From Duganella sp. Root1480D1 (GTDB taxonomy: Bacteria; Pseudomonadota; Gammaproteobacteria; Burkholderiales; Burkholderiaceae_D): a DNA stretch of 64,000 nucleotides. The position numbers and the translations under genes were made by a program. Under the pieces are notes generated by a model. It was not told the origin of the DNA and did no database searches. It was given only the letters and a program-made list of their open reading frames with translations. Positions 41,630 through 51,151 of the stretch are shown here, in pieces (the first letter of the stretch is position 1; every line of letters starts with the position of its first letter). The DNA lies in assembly GCF_001427305.1 (NCBI RefSeq), contig NZ_LMFZ01000005.1:62001-126000 (forward strand), in the 5' to 3' direction.

Positions 41630-42194
41630 TTTGAATATATAATCGTTCTGCCGCAGTTTTTAAATTGCTGCACGTGTAAAGAATTAAACGTACATTTTAC
41701 ACAGGGGCGTATCCACTGGCCTCGCCAAACGCAAATTCAGTGGGAAAAATTGTATACGCACATTCGTGCGCCGATCAGGGTCGCAACCACTGTTGTCATC
41801 GGCTCGAGCGCTCGTGTGCTGAATTAGACTGGCTGGATTGTTAGGATAAGTCCGGCGAGCAAGCACTACAGTCGTTGCTCGCTGGTTGATGAAGTGGATA
41901 ACGCTTGCCGTTTCGCCAAGGCACCATACAAGATGCCCCGGCCCGACGATGTGCGCACGCCTGCATTCTCCCGCCACCCGGCAACGCTCGGGCCGTTGGA
42001 TGATGTTGCACGCAGTGCGCAAACTCGGCATGACGATTTGCTTCATGCGCCCAATGCGGCGGCAGCGTTTCGCGCCTGCCGCATGACGAGGCATTTCCCC
42101 CTACAGCCTCCTTAATTCACGCGTATATCCTTGTACTTCGCCGTCTCCACGGAGGCGGCTTTGACATGGCCCAAGGGTCGCGGAGTTAATAAAA
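41630..42194 (+). other. Long rne leader / rluC-rne divergent intergenic region
   Basis: No gene is visible in these 565 bases; the short open frames in it lack ribosome sites. TATAAT at 41638-41643 could serve rne, and the overlapping TATATT on the minus strand could serve rluC; the -35 boxes are weak. If rne starts near 41650, its 5' untranslated region is about 545 bases, long enough for the RNase E autoregulation known in E. coli. A small hairpin (GCCGTCTCC/GGAGGCGGC) lies about 40 bases before the rne ATG. Confidence 0.4.
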
Positions 42195-45100
42195 ATGAAA
42201 CGCATGTTGTTTAATGCTACGCAGCAAGAAGAGTTGCGCGTAGCCATTGTCGACGGTCAGAAATTGATCGACATCGACATCGAGACCGCCGGACGAGAGC
42301 AGCGCAAGTCCAATATCTACAAAGGCGTCATCACTCGAATCGAACCCTCCCTCGAAGCTTGCTTCGTCAGCTACGGCGAAGACCGCCACGGCTTCCTCCC
42401 CTTTAAAGAAGTTGCCCGTTCCTATTTCCGCGAAGGCGTCGACGTGCGCAATGCATCCGTCAAGGAAGCGCTGCGCGAAGGCCAGGAAATCATGGTGCAG
42501 GTGGAGAAGGAAGAACGCGGCAATAAAGGCGCGGCGCTGACCTCCTTCATTTCGCTGGCCGGCCGCTACCTGGTGCTGATGCCGAACAACCCGCGCGGTG
42601 GCGGTGTATCGCGCCGGGTGGAGGGCGAAGAGCGCCAGGAATTGCGCGAAACCATGGACAAGCTGGACCTGCCGCAAGGCATGTCGGTGATCGCCCGTAC
42701 CGCCGGCATCGGCCGTACCGTGGAAGAGCTGCAGTGGGACTTGAACTACCTGATGCAACTGTGGCGCGCCATCGAAGGCGCCTCCAAGGCAGCCTCCGGG
42801 GCCTTCCTGATCTACCAGGAATCGTCGCTGGTGATCCGCGCCATTCGTGACTATTTCCAGCCTGATATCGGCGAGATCCTGATCGATACCGACGAGATCT
42901 ACGAACAGGCGCACCAGTTCATGTCGCATGTCATGCCGGACATGGTGCACCGCGTGAAGCGCTACAGCGACGACGTGCCGCTGTTCTCCCGTTTCCAGAT
43001 CGAACACCAGATCGAAACCGCCTACTCGCGCACGGTTCCACTGCCATCCGGCGGCGCGATCGTGATCGACCACACCGAAGCCCTGGTCTCCATCGACGTC
43101 AACTCGGCCCGCGCCACCCGCGGTTCGGACATCGAAACCACTGCATTCCACACCAACTGCGAAGCCGCCGACGAAGTGGCCCGCCAGCTGCGCCTGCGCG
43201 ACCTGGGCGGCCTGATCGTGATCGACTTCATCGACATGGAAGTGTCGAAGAACCAGCGCGAAGTCGAACAGCGCCTGAAAGACGCCCTGCACCACGACCG
43301 TGCCCGCGTCCAGATGGGCAAGATTTCCCGCTTCGGCCTGATGGAACTGTCGCGCCAGCGCCTGCGCCCTTCCCTGTCGGAAGGCTCGCACGTGACTTGC
43401 CCGCGCTGCTCCGGCACCGGCCACATCCGCGATACCGAATCGTCCGCCCTGCAGGTGCTGCGCATCATCCAGGAAGAGGCGATGAAGGAAAATTCCGCCG
43501 CTATCCACGTGCAGGTGCCAGTCGACGTGGCTGCCTTCCTGCTGAACGAGAAGCGCGGCGAAGTGCTGAAGATCGAGACCCGTCACCGCATCACCGTGAT
43601 CCTGATCCCGAACAAGCACCTGGAAACCCCGCACTACAAGCTGGAACGCATCAAGCACGACGATCCACGCCTGGAAGACCACGCTGCTTCCTACACCATG
43701 GCGGAAGCTGCCGAGACCGACATGTCGTTCTCCAAGCGCCATAAGGAAGAAGCCAAGCCGCGCCAGGAAGCCGTCGTCAAAACCATTACTCCAGAGCAAC
43801 CAGCTCCGCTGGTGGAACACAAGCCGGAAGCGGCCAAGCCAGCCGCCGCTGCGCCACGCGCCGCCGCTGTTGCAGCACCTGCAGAAAAAGGTTTCTTCGC
43901 CAAACTGATCTCCTTCTTCACCGGCGGTGACAAGGAAGAGCCAGTGCAGCCGAAGGCGCCAGTCATCGTCACCAAGGCCCCGGCCAACGCAGAACGCGGC
44001 GACCGCAAGGATCGCGGCCAGCGTGGCCGTAACCGTGGCGGCAAAGGCGGCCGTGGCGAGCGTGAAGACCGCGAACCAGGTACCCGCCCAGGCGCCGAGG
44101 AAGCCAAACCGGCAGCAGAAGCCCGCAAGCCACGCGAACAGCGCGAGCCACGTGAAGCGCGTGAGCCACGCCTGCCGCGTGAACCACGTGAGCCACGTGA
44201 ACAGCGCGAAGGCGCCGACGCAGCCCAGGCCCAAGGCCAGCGCGCCGAGCGTGAACCACGCGAGCCACGTGAACCGCGCCAGCCACGCCAGCCGCGCGAG
44301 CCACGTGCTGAGAAACCAGTTCCAGCGGAAGCCAAGGCCGAGGAACTGGCACTGGCAGCAACAGGCGTCGGTCCAGTTGGCACCGGCACCGGTGCTCCCG
44401 AGACTCCAGTACTGGTGAAAGCCGCCGGCAACACCGGTCCAGAGGGTGACGAAAATGAAGGCGCGGAAGGTGGCGATGAGCCACGCCGCCGCCGCCGTCG
44501 CGGTGGCCGCAACCGGAATCGTCGTGAGCGTGACGACGCTGAGGGCGTGGAAGGCGCAGAAGGCGTAAGCGAGGCAACGTTCACCGTCGCGCCGGCTGAA
44601 GGCGAAGCTGTTGCCGCCCCTGTCGCTGTAGAATCGGCTGCAACCGAAGTCGCCAGCGCGGCTACCGCCCCTGTCGCGGCACCTGCGGTTGCCGAACCAG
44701 TCGCTGCTGCCCCGGTTGTTGAAGCACCGGTCGCAGCTGCCCCAGTAGTTGCAGCTCCAGAAGTTGCAGCTCCAGAAGTTGCAGCTCCAGAAGTTGCAGC
44801 TCCAGAAGTTGCCGCTCCAGAAGTTGCAGCCCCTGCTGTTGCGGCTCCTGCCGTTGTCGAGCCAGTCGAGGCGGCACCGGTTGCTGCTGCGCCAGTGCAG
44901 CCAGCCGCTATCGACCTGCCGGTTGCCGCGCCAGCAGCCGCTGAGCCAGTCGAGGCTGAGCCAGTTGCCGCTGCCCCCGCTTCGCCACAAGGCGTGCTGC
45001 CATTCGCTGACGCCGCACCGGCTGCTGTCGAACCGGCAACTGCGGAAGAAGTTGCCGCTGACGTAGTTGAGCCAGCTGCCGAGCAAACACCGGCCGCTCC

Positions 45101-45440
45101 CGTTGCTGCCGCTCCGGCGCCAGCTCAGGTTGCACCAGTGCCAGCCCCGGTTGCCGCACCAGCACCAGCTCCGGTTGCCGCACCAGCACCAGCACCAGCA
45201 CCAGCAACCGCACCGGCGCCTGCGCCTGCGCATGCCGCCGCCAAAGTTGATGTCAACGCCATGCTGGCTGCCGCCGGCCTGTCGATGGCAGTAACCGACC
45301 CGGCCAAGGTACGCGCTGCGCAGGAAGCAGCAGCTGCAGCAGCCACCACCCAACCGATCCGCGTGCCACGCGAGCGCAAGCCGCAGCCACCGGTCGCCAG
45401 CGAGCCGCTGGTGCAGGTTGAAACCAAGGTGAATGGCTAA
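42195..45440 (+). CDS. rne: RNase E, endoribonuclease and degradosome scaffold
   Basis: RNase E cleaves AU-rich single-stranded RNA and scaffolds the degradosome. The 1081-aa protein starts MKRMLFNATQQEELRVAIVD. The catalytic half holds the S1 domain (about 36-120), Asp301 and Asp344 (in LVSIDVNS and IVIDFIDM), which correspond to E. coli Asp303 and Asp346, and the zinc-link CPRCSGTG (Cys402, Cys405). The C-terminal half is an arginine-rich segment with repeated REPREPR and then long Ala/Pro/Val repeats (AAPEV, APAPVAAP). An amphipathic membrane-anchor helix (KGFFAKLISFFTGG, near 565-580) is present. The stop overlaps the chrA start. Confidence 0.98.
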   Translation: MKRMLFNATQQEELRVAIVDGQKLIDIDIETAGREQRKSNIYKGVITRIEPSLEACFVSYGEDRHGFLPFKEVARSYFREGVDVRNASVKEALREGQEIMVQVEKEERGNKGAALTSFISLAGRYLVLMPNNPRGGGVSRRVEGEERQELRETMDKLDLPQGMSVIARTAGIGRTVEELQWDLNYLMQLWRAIEGASKAASGAFLIYQESSLVIRAIRDYFQPDIGEILIDTDEIYEQAHQFMSHVMPDMVHRVKRYSDDVPLFSRFQIEHQIETAYSRTVPLPSGGAIVIDHTEALVSIDVNSARATRGSDIETTAFHTNCEAADEVARQLRLRDLGGLIVIDFIDMEVSKNQREVEQRLKDALHHDRARVQMGKISRFGLMELSRQRLRPSLSEGSHVTCPRCSGTGHIRDTESSALQVLRIIQEEAMKENSAAIHVQVPVDVAAFLLNEKRGEVLKIETRHRITVILIPNKHLETPHYKLERIKHDDPRLEDHAASYTMAEAAETDMSFSKRHKEEAKPRQEAVVKTITPEQPAPLVEHKPEAAKPAAAAPRAAAVAAPAEKGFFAKLISFFTGGDKEEPVQPKAPVIVTKAPANAERGDRKDRGQRGRNRGGKGGRGEREDREPGTRPGAEEAKPAAEARKPREQREPREAREPRLPREPREPREQREGADAAQAQGQRAEREPREPREPRQPRQPREPRAEKPVPAEAKAEELALAATGVGPVGTGTGAPETPVLVKAAGNTGPEGDENEGAEGGDEPRRRRRRGGRNRNRRERDDAEGVEGAEGVSEATFTVAPAEGEAVAAPVAVESAATEVASAATAPVAAPAVAEPVAAAPVVEAPVAAAPVVAAPEVAAPEVAAPEVAAPEVAAPEVAAPAVAAPAVVEPVEAAPVAAAPVQPAAIDLPVAAPAAAEPVEAEPVAAAPASPQGVLPFADAAPAAVEPATAEEVAADVVEPAAEQTPAAPVAAAPAPAQVAPVPAPVAAPAPAPVAAPAPAPAPATAPAPAPAHAAAKVDVNAMLAAAGLSMAVTDPAKVRAAQEAAAAAATTQPIRVPRERKPQPPVASEPLVQVETKVNG
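44751..44840 (+). repeat. 15-bp tandem repeat in the rne C-terminal coding region
   Basis: Five near-identical copies of GCAGCTCCAGAAGTT plus one degenerate copy, each encoding AAPEV. The unit is a multiple of three, so copy number can change without a frameshift. Confidence 0.85.
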
Positions 45441-46794
45441 CCGGCCTGCCGCTGAAGAAAAGGGGAAGCCAAGTGCTTCCCCTTTTCATGTCCCATTGTG
45501 GGAAGCATTCCTGTACTGGCTCAAGCTAGGCTTCGTCAGCTTCGGTGGCCCCGCCGGCCAGATCGCCATGATGCACACCGAACTGGTAGAGCGCCGGCGC
45601 TGGATCTCCGAGCACCGCTTCCTGCACGCCCTGAATTACTGCATGCTGCTGCCTGGTCCCGAGGCCACGCAGCTTGCCGTCTACATCGGCTGGCTGATGC
45701 ACCGCACACTGGGCGGCATCATCGCCGGCGTCTTGTTCGTTCTCCCTTCGCTGCTGCTGTTGATCGGCCTGTCCTGGGCCTATATGGCTTATGGAAGCCT
45801 GCCTGCCATCGCCGGCATCCTGTACGGCATGAAGCCCGCCGTCGTCGCCATCGTGCTGGCCGCCGCCTGGCGTATCGGCAAACGCACGCTGCGCAATCGC
45901 CCGTTGATGGCGATCGCGCTACTTGCCTTTATCGCCATCAGCTTCATCAAGCTGCCCTTCCCCGCCATCGTCGCCACCGCTGCCCTGCTGGGCTGGCTCG
46001 GCGGCCGCTGGCGCCCGGACCTGTTTGCACTGGGCGGCGCCGGGCATGGCCCCGCCGCCGCGCAAGGCGCGCACGCCCCCGCCCTGATCGACGATGACAC
46101 ACCGACGCCACCGCACGCCCGCTTCACCTGGGCCGGCCTGGCACGCGTCGTCGCCGCTGGCATCATCCTGATGGCAGGGGCCTGGCTACTGCTGGCCTGG
46201 CTGTTCGGCATCGACAAGCCCCTGGCGCAAATGGGCTGGTTCTTCACCAAGGCAGCCATGATGACTTTTGGCGGCGCTTACGCCGTCCTGCCCTATGTCT
46301 ACCAGGGCGGCGTCGAACATTTCCAGTGGCTGACTGCCGCCCAGATGGTGGACGGCCTGGCGCTGGGCGAAACCACGCCCGGCCCGCTCATCATGGTGGT
46401 CGCCTTCGTCGGCTTCGTCGGCGCCTGGACACACCAAGCCATCGCCGGCAATCCAGCGCTGGCCGGCATTGCGGGCGCCACTGTCGCGGCCTGGTTCACC
46501 TTCGTGCCATCGTTCATCTTCATCCTGGCCGGCGGCCCGCTGGTCGAGTCCACGCGCGGCAATATCCGCATGACCGCCCCGCTGACAGCCATTTCGGCCG
46601 CCGTGGTCGGCGTCATTGCCAGCCTGGCACTATTTTTCGGTATCCACGTGTTCCATCCAGCCAGCCAGTGGGAGTGGCCGGCCGTTGCAATCGCCGCTGC
46701 CGCGGCCATAGCCTTAATGCAGTACAAGCAAGGAACAATCCGCGTATTAGTGGCCTGTGCAATTGCTGGCATCGTGCTATCGTACCGGGTGTAA
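45433..46794 (+). CDS. chrA: ChrA, chromate transporter family protein
   Basis: The 453-aa membrane protein is a long-chain ChrA with two homologous halves: [20 protein letters not shown] with [20 protein letters not shown] in the first, and [20 protein letters not shown] with [20 protein letters not shown] in the second. It is predicted to export chromate or related oxyanions. The annotated ATG overlaps the rne stop by 8 bases; codons 9-19 of this start ([11 protein letters not shown]) are encoded by a strong hairpin, so a start after the hairpin is possible but no ATG or good ribosome site exists there. Confidence 0.9.
   Translation: MANRPAAEEKGKPSASPFHVPLWEAFLYWLKLGFVSFGGPAGQIAMMHTELVERRRWISEHRFLHALNYCMLLPGPEATQLAVYIGWLMHRTLGGIIAGVLFVLPSLLLLIGLSWAYMAYGSLPAIAGILYGMKPAVVAIVLAAAWRIGKRTLRNRPLMAIALLAFIAISFIKLPFPAIVATAALLGWLGGRWRPDLFALGGAGHGPAAAQGAHAPALIDDDTPTPPHARFTWAGLARVVAAGIILMAGAWLLLAWLFGIDKPLAQMGWFFTKAAMMTFGGAYAVLPYVYQGGVEHFQWLTAAQMVDGLALGETTPGPLIMVVAFVGFVGAWTHQAIAGNPALAGIAGATVAAWFTFVPSFIFILAGGPLVESTRGNIRMTAPLTAISAAVVGVIASLALFFGIHVFHPASQWEWPAVAIAAAAAIALMQYKQGTIRVLVACAIAGIVLSYRV
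45457..45487 (+). terminator. Hairpin after rne, inside the 5' coding part of chrA
   Basis: GAAAAGGGGAAGC-CAAGT-GCTTCCCCTTTTC: a perfect 13-bp stem with a 5-base loop, 17 bases after the rne stop. The strength and place suit a terminator or 3' stabiliser of rne mRNA, but no U-run follows and it is translated as part of chrA. Confidence 0.65.
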
Positions 46795-46807
46795 ACGAGC
46801 ACCCAGC

Positions 46808-47920
46808 ATGACCGAAAAAATCATCCTCCTGAATGATGGCCGCAGCCAGGCGCCGGCCATCCCGGCAACATTAGAAGCGCCGAGCGGCAGCCTGTTGGAC
46901 CGCTTCGCCCGTCCGCTGCATGACCTGCGCATTTCCATCACCGACCGCTGCAACTTCCGCTGCGTCTACTGCATGCCGAAGGAAGTGTTCGACAAGGACT
47001 ACCAGTACCTGCCGCACAACGCCCTGCTGACGTTTGAAGAGATCACGCGCATTGCGCGCCTGTTCGTCGAACACGGCGTCGAGAAGATCCGCCTGACCGG
47101 CGGCGAGCCGCTGTTGCGCAAGGACCTCGAGCGGCTGGTCGCCATGCTGGCCGGACTGCGCACGGCAAGCGGCAAGCAGCTCGACCTGACCCTGACCACC
47201 AACGGCTCCCTGCTGGCCCGCAAGGCGCAGTCGCTGAAAGACGCCGGCCTGCAGCGCGTCACCGTTTCGCTCGACGCCCTGGACGACGCCACCTTCAAGC
47301 GCATGAACGACGTCGATTTTGCAGTGGAAGACGTGCTGCACGGGATCGAGGTTGCACACAGCGTCGGCCTGGGCCCGGTCAAAGTGAACATGGTGGTCAA
47401 GCGTGGCATGAACGAGCAGGAAATCCTGCCGATGGCACGCCATTTCAACGGCTCGCCTGCCATCCTGCGCTTCATCGAGTTCATGGATGTCGGCACCTCA
47501 AACGGCTGGAACATGCACGATGTGGTGCCGTCGGCGGAAGTGGTGCGCATGATCGGCGCCGAAATGCCGCTGCTCCCCGTCGACCCGAATTACACCGGCG
47601 AAACCGCCGAACGCTGGCGCTATGTGGACGGCGGTGGCGAAATCGGGGTGATCTCCAGCGTAACGCAGGCGTTCTGCAAGGATTGTTCGCGCGCCCGCCT
47701 GTCGACCGAGGGCAAGCTGTACACCTGCCTGTTTGCATCGCGCGGCCACGACCTGCGTGCCCTGCTGCGCGAAGGCCGCAGCGATGCGGAAATTTCGTCC
47801 GCCATCAGCGCCTTGTGGCGCGTGCGCGGCGACCGCTATTCGGAACTGCGCACCATCAATACCGACGGCCTGGCGCTGGGCGCCGACCGCAAAGTCGAAA
47901 TGTCATACATCGGGGGATAA
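46808..47920 (+). CDS. moaA: MoaA, GTP 3',8-cyclase of molybdenum cofactor synthesis
   Basis: MoaA is the radical-SAM enzyme that converts GTP in the first step of molybdopterin synthesis. The 370-aa protein has the N-terminal [4Fe-4S]/SAM motif CNFRCVYC (Cys48, Cys52, Cys55), the GG motif [12 protein letters not shown], and a second cluster motif [20 protein letters not shown]. The C-terminal GG dipeptide (YIGG) needed for activity is present. ATG 46808 is 13 bases after chrA; an upstream frame extends into chrA and is not used. Followed by mobA-moeA. Confidence 0.97.
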   Translation: MTEKIILLNDGRSQAPAIPATLEAPSGSLLDRFARPLHDLRISITDRCNFRCVYCMPKEVFDKDYQYLPHNALLTFEEITRIARLFVEHGVEKIRLTGGEPLLRKDLERLVAMLAGLRTASGKQLDLTLTTNGSLLARKAQSLKDAGLQRVTVSLDALDDATFKRMNDVDFAVEDVLHGIEVAHSVGLGPVKVNMVVKRGMNEQEILPMARHFNGSPAILRFIEFMDVGTSNGWNMHDVVPSAEVVRMIGAEMPLLPVDPNYTGETAERWRYVDGGGEIGVISSVTQAFCKDCSRARLSTEGKLYTCLFASRGHDLRALLREGRSDAEISSAISALWRVRGDRYSELRTINTDGLALGADRKVEMSYIGG

Positions 47921-47927
47921 GCAGACG

Positions 47928-49817
47928 ATGGAACACAGCATCAGTGCCTTGATCCTGGCAGGCGGCCGCGGCACCCGCATGGGCCGCGTCGACAAAGGCC
48001 TGCAGCCATTTCGCGGCGGCACGCTTGCCTCGCACGTGCTGCAGCGGCTCGCCCCCCAGGTGGCCAGCGTTACCATCAACGCCAACCGCAACCTCGGCGC
48101 CTACAGTGCCCTTGGCGCGGAAGTCCTGCCGGACGAACTGGAGGGCTACGAAGGCCCGCTGGCCGGACTGCAAACCGGCCTGCGTCATTGCGCGACGGAC
48201 CTGCTGCTGACCGCGCCGTGCGATTCGCCGTTCCTGCCACCGGACCTGGCGCAGCGCCTGTACGACGCGCTGAATGCACAGGGCGCCGATCTCGCCGTGG
48301 CATCCACACTGGAAACCGGCGAAGACGGCAAGACGCGCACGCAACTGCATCCCGTATTCTGCCTGGTGCGCAAGAGCGCCCTGCCCGCGCTGGACGACTA
48401 TCTGCAAACCGGCTCGCGCAAGATGGATGGCTGGTATAAGTCGATCAAGGTGGCCGAAGTGCTGTTCAACGACGCGGCGGCGTTCCGCAACATCAATACG
48501 CTGACCGAACTGCAGAACGAAGAAGACGCTGCCGCGAATCCTTCGCTGAAAGATGTGGCCAGTTGCCTGTCCGGCTACGATCCGGATGCGCTGCCGGTAC
48601 GGAACGCACAGCGCATCATCCGCGACTTCATCCAGCCGGTGCGCGGCATCGAGAAAGTCGCACTGCGCAGCGCCCTGGAGCGCGTGCTGGCGGCCGATGT
48701 GATTTCGCCGATCAATGTCCCGGCACATGACAATTCCGCCATGGACGGTTTCGCCTTTGCCGGCGCCCAGCTCAAAGCCGACGGCAATACCACGCTGAAG
48801 GTGATCGGCACCGCCTACGCCGGGCGCCCTTCCGCATTGAAGCCTGGCCCCGGCGAATGCGTGCGCATCATGACAGGCGGCGTCATGCCGGATGGCTGCG
48901 ACACCGTGCTGCCGCAGGAACTTGCAGCCGACTTGAGCGACGTGGCCGTGACGATTGCACCGAATACGGTGCGTACTGGCGACAACCGGCGCTTCAAGGG
49001 CGAAGACCTGGGCGCCGGCACGCCCGCTCTCCGCAAAGGGAAAGTGCTGCGCCCGGCCGACCTGGGCCTGGTGGCATCACTCGGCCTGGCCGAAGTGCCG
49101 GTGCAGCGCCGCCTGCGCGTAGCCTTCTTCTCCACCGGCGACGAATTGCGCTCGATCGGCGAACCTCTGGCGGAAGGCTGCGTCTACGACAGCAACCGCT
49201 ATACCTTGTTCGGCATGTTGCAGCGTCTTGGCTGCGATATTGTCGACATGGGCATCGTAAAAGATGACGCGGCATCGCTGGAAGAAGCCTTGCGCACGGC
49301 TTGCGAATGCGCCGACGCCGTGATCACTTCCGGCGGCGTGTCGGTGGGCGCCGCGGACTACACCAAGCAGGTCATGGCGACGCTGGGCGACGTGCATTTC
49401 TGGAAGATCGGCATGCGTCCCGGCCGCCCGATGGCTTTTGGCCGCATCCGCTCCAATGGCCACAGTGCCTACCTGTTTGGCCTGCCGGGCAACCCGGTGG
49501 CTGTCATGGTCACCTTTTACTTCTTTGCCCGCCACGCCCTGCTGCACATGATGGGAGCAGACTCGCCGGGCGACCAGATGCTGCGCGTGCGCTCGGCCCA
49601 GCCGATACGCAAGAAACCCGGCCGCACCGAATATCAGCGCGGCATCCTCGCCACGGCACTGGACGGCAGCCGCGAAGTGCGCATCACCGGCTCGCAAGGT
49701 TCCGGCATCCTGCGCTCCATGTCGGAAGCGAACTGCATGGTGGTGCTGCACGACGAGCAAGGCAACGTCGCCGAAGGCGATCTGGTCGACATAATCGTCT
49801 TCGACGGCCTGGTTTAA
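47928..49817 (+). CDS. mobA/moeA: MobA-MoeA fusion, molybdenum cofactor guanylyltransferase and molybdotransferase
   Basis: A single 629-aa frame joins two enzymes that are usually separate. Residues 1 to about 197 are MobA (LILAGGRGTRMGRVDKGLQ, GPLAGLQTGL, LLTAPCDSPFLPPDLA), which attaches GMP to molybdopterin. Residues about 205-629 are MoeA, beginning NPSLKDVASCLSGYDPDALP and continuing with PAHDNSAMDGFAF, RIMTGGVMPDGCDTV, SGGVSVGAADYTKQVM and GLPGNPVAVMVTF; it inserts molybdate. The two parts are joined by NEEDAAA without a stop codon. The gene starts 7 bases after moaA. A lost stop codon in the sequence is the alternative explanation. Confidence 0.9.
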   Translation: MEHSISALILAGGRGTRMGRVDKGLQPFRGGTLASHVLQRLAPQVASVTINANRNLGAYSALGAEVLPDELEGYEGPLAGLQTGLRHCATDLLLTAPCDSPFLPPDLAQRLYDALNAQGADLAVASTLETGEDGKTRTQLHPVFCLVRKSALPALDDYLQTGSRKMDGWYKSIKVAEVLFNDAAAFRNINTLTELQNEEDAAANPSLKDVASCLSGYDPDALPVRNAQRIIRDFIQPVRGIEKVALRSALERVLAADVISPINVPAHDNSAMDGFAFAGAQLKADGNTTLKVIGTAYAGRPSALKPGPGECVRIMTGGVMPDGCDTVLPQELAADLSDVAVTIAPNTVRTGDNRRFKGEDLGAGTPALRKGKVLRPADLGLVASLGLAEVPVQRRLRVAFFSTGDELRSIGEPLAEGCVYDSNRYTLFGMLQRLGCDIVDMGIVKDDAASLEEALRTACECADAVITSGGVSVGAADYTKQVMATLGDVHFWKIGMRPGRPMAFGRIRSNGHSAYLFGLPGNPVAVMVTFYFFARHALLHMMGADSPGDQMLRVRSAQPIRKKPGRTEYQRGILATALDGSREVRITGSQGSGILRSMSEANCMVVLHDEQGNVAEGDLVDIIVFDGLV

Positions 49818-50755
49818 GGGACCAGCAATGCCTGGATCTCCGGCTTCGCGTAGTTGTCGCGGGTGACCATGACGGCATCCGTCAGGATGGTCTGGTCTTT
49901 CATGGCTGCGCCCCGTGCAGCCGCCAGCGCCGCCTTCATTGAGAGTTAGCCCATCTGGCGCGGATCCTGCACCACCAAGCCGTTGATCTCCTGCTTGCCC
50001 AAACCTTCCAGCAGAAAATCGGTCGTATCGAAGCCCACGAATTACTTTTTCCCGGCAAGGCCCGCTTGCCGCAGCCCGCGCAGCATGCCATCGCTGGTCG
50101 ATTCATTGACCGCAAAAATGCCATCGAGATCGGGATGCCGTTCCAGCAATAGCGCCGCGCTGCGCGCCGCCTTGCCGCGCGTGCCGCCGCCATATTCGTC
50201 CGCCACGATATTGATGCGCGGCGCATTCTTCTTCAGGTAATCGATAAAGCCTTCAGCCCGCTCTTCCGTCGAGCCACTGCCTGCGATGGTGCGCAATATC
50301 GCCACCCTGCCCTGCCGGTTCAGCGAGCCGGCCAGCCGTTCCGCTGCCATCCTGCCTGCCGCAACATTGTTGGTGGTGATGAAATTGGTGTGCGCCTTGC
50401 CGTCCAACGCGGAATCCACCGCTACGACCTTGATCCCTAGCGCTGCAGCCTGCTCAACCGAAGCGACCACGCGGCTGCGATCGGTCGCTGCGATGATGAT
50501 GGCATCGACACCTGGCCTGGAATAAATGCGCAGGATCTCGATCTGCGAGTCGACGTCGTCATTGTGCGCCGGACCACGCCAGGTCAGTTGGACATGCCCG
50601 TCTTCCCGCATTGCGCGCTCGACTCCCTGCCGCATGAAAGTCCAGAAAACCTGGTCACGCGACTTGGGTATGAAGACGACCTCCAGGTCCCTGGCCAATA
50701 CCGGGCACACCGCCAGAGCGAAGTAACTCAGCAGGAGCACGCACCATTTTTTCAT
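49814..50755 (-). pseudogene. Periplasmic sugar-binding (RbsB/TorT-type) protein gene with two nonsense codons
   Basis: The frame starts with a signal peptide (MKKWCVLLLSYFALAVCPVL) and reads as a type I periplasmic binding protein: VVFIPKSRDQVFWTFMRQGV, SRPGVDAIIIAATDRSRVVA, FITTNNVAAGRMAAERLAGS, DGIFAVNESTSDGMLRGLRQ. A TAA at 50044-50042 interrupts it after AGLAGK, yet the same frame continues with FVGFDTTDFLLEGLGKQEI and GLVVQDPRQMG, meets a second TAA at 49948-49946, and ends with MKAALAAARGAAMKDQTILT and a TAA at 49816-49814. Without the two stops it would be about 313 aa. It overlaps the end of mobA-moeA tail to tail. No ABC transporter genes adjoin it. Confidence 0.82.
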
Positions 50756-50800
50756 GATTCCGCTATCTTACTCCCCAACCCCTCGGGTGTTTTCGCCGAT

Positions 50801-51148
50801 TCAGTAACGGTAACAATGGGCCTGCTGCGGCTCACTGCGCATCAATGCAGTGCTCCAGGCGGGATTGGTGGCTTGCTGGCATTTGACCAGGACTTCGGAC
50901 CAGGCTTTCAGGTTGGCTTCGGAGGCGTCCTTCTTCCATGCTTCGTCCATTGCGCGGGCGAAGGGAGTTTGCCGGCGCAGGGGGCTTAGCTGGCGGCCGA
51001 AGCTGTCGCGCGCGGGAACCATATCCGCCACTGAGACCGGCGGGCGGGCGGGGGGTTTTGCGCCAGGAATTTCAAGCTCTCCGCCCAACGCGCAGGCTGC
51101 TGTTGCTGGCAGCAGCAAGGCTAGCGCGAGGCGGGCGGCGAGTCCCAT
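50801..51148 (-). CDS. Small exported hypothetical protein
   Basis: A 115-aa protein with an N-terminal signal peptide (MGLAARLALALLLPATAACA); the LPATAAC stretch is a weak lipobox, so lipidation is uncertain. The rest is hydrophilic with RRQTPFARAMDEAWKKDASE and two C-terminal cysteines. No family recognised. It follows rmuC by 3 bases in the same direction, so it is likely co-transcribed. Confidence 0.6.
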   Translation of the reverse strand: MGLAARLALALLLPATAACALGGELEIPGAKPPARPPVSVADMVPARDSFGRQLSPLRRQTPFARAMDEAWKKDASEANLKAWSEVLVKCQQATNPAWSTALMRSEPQQAHCYRY

Positions 51149-51151
51149 CGT

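Noticed and set aside
41684-42115. Short open frames in the rne leader on both strands
   Set aside because: No ribosome sites, no family resemblance, and mutual overlap; the region is better explained as untranslated leader.
44751-45240. Regular short repeats that could suggest a CRISPR array
   Set aside because: The units are contiguous 15-bp coding repeats without spacers and lie in the rne reading frame.
42186-45353. Open frame of 1055 codons on the minus strand opposite rne
   Set aside because: Its repeated Cys/Trp/Ser runs mirror the rne codon repeats; no start signal or domain is present.
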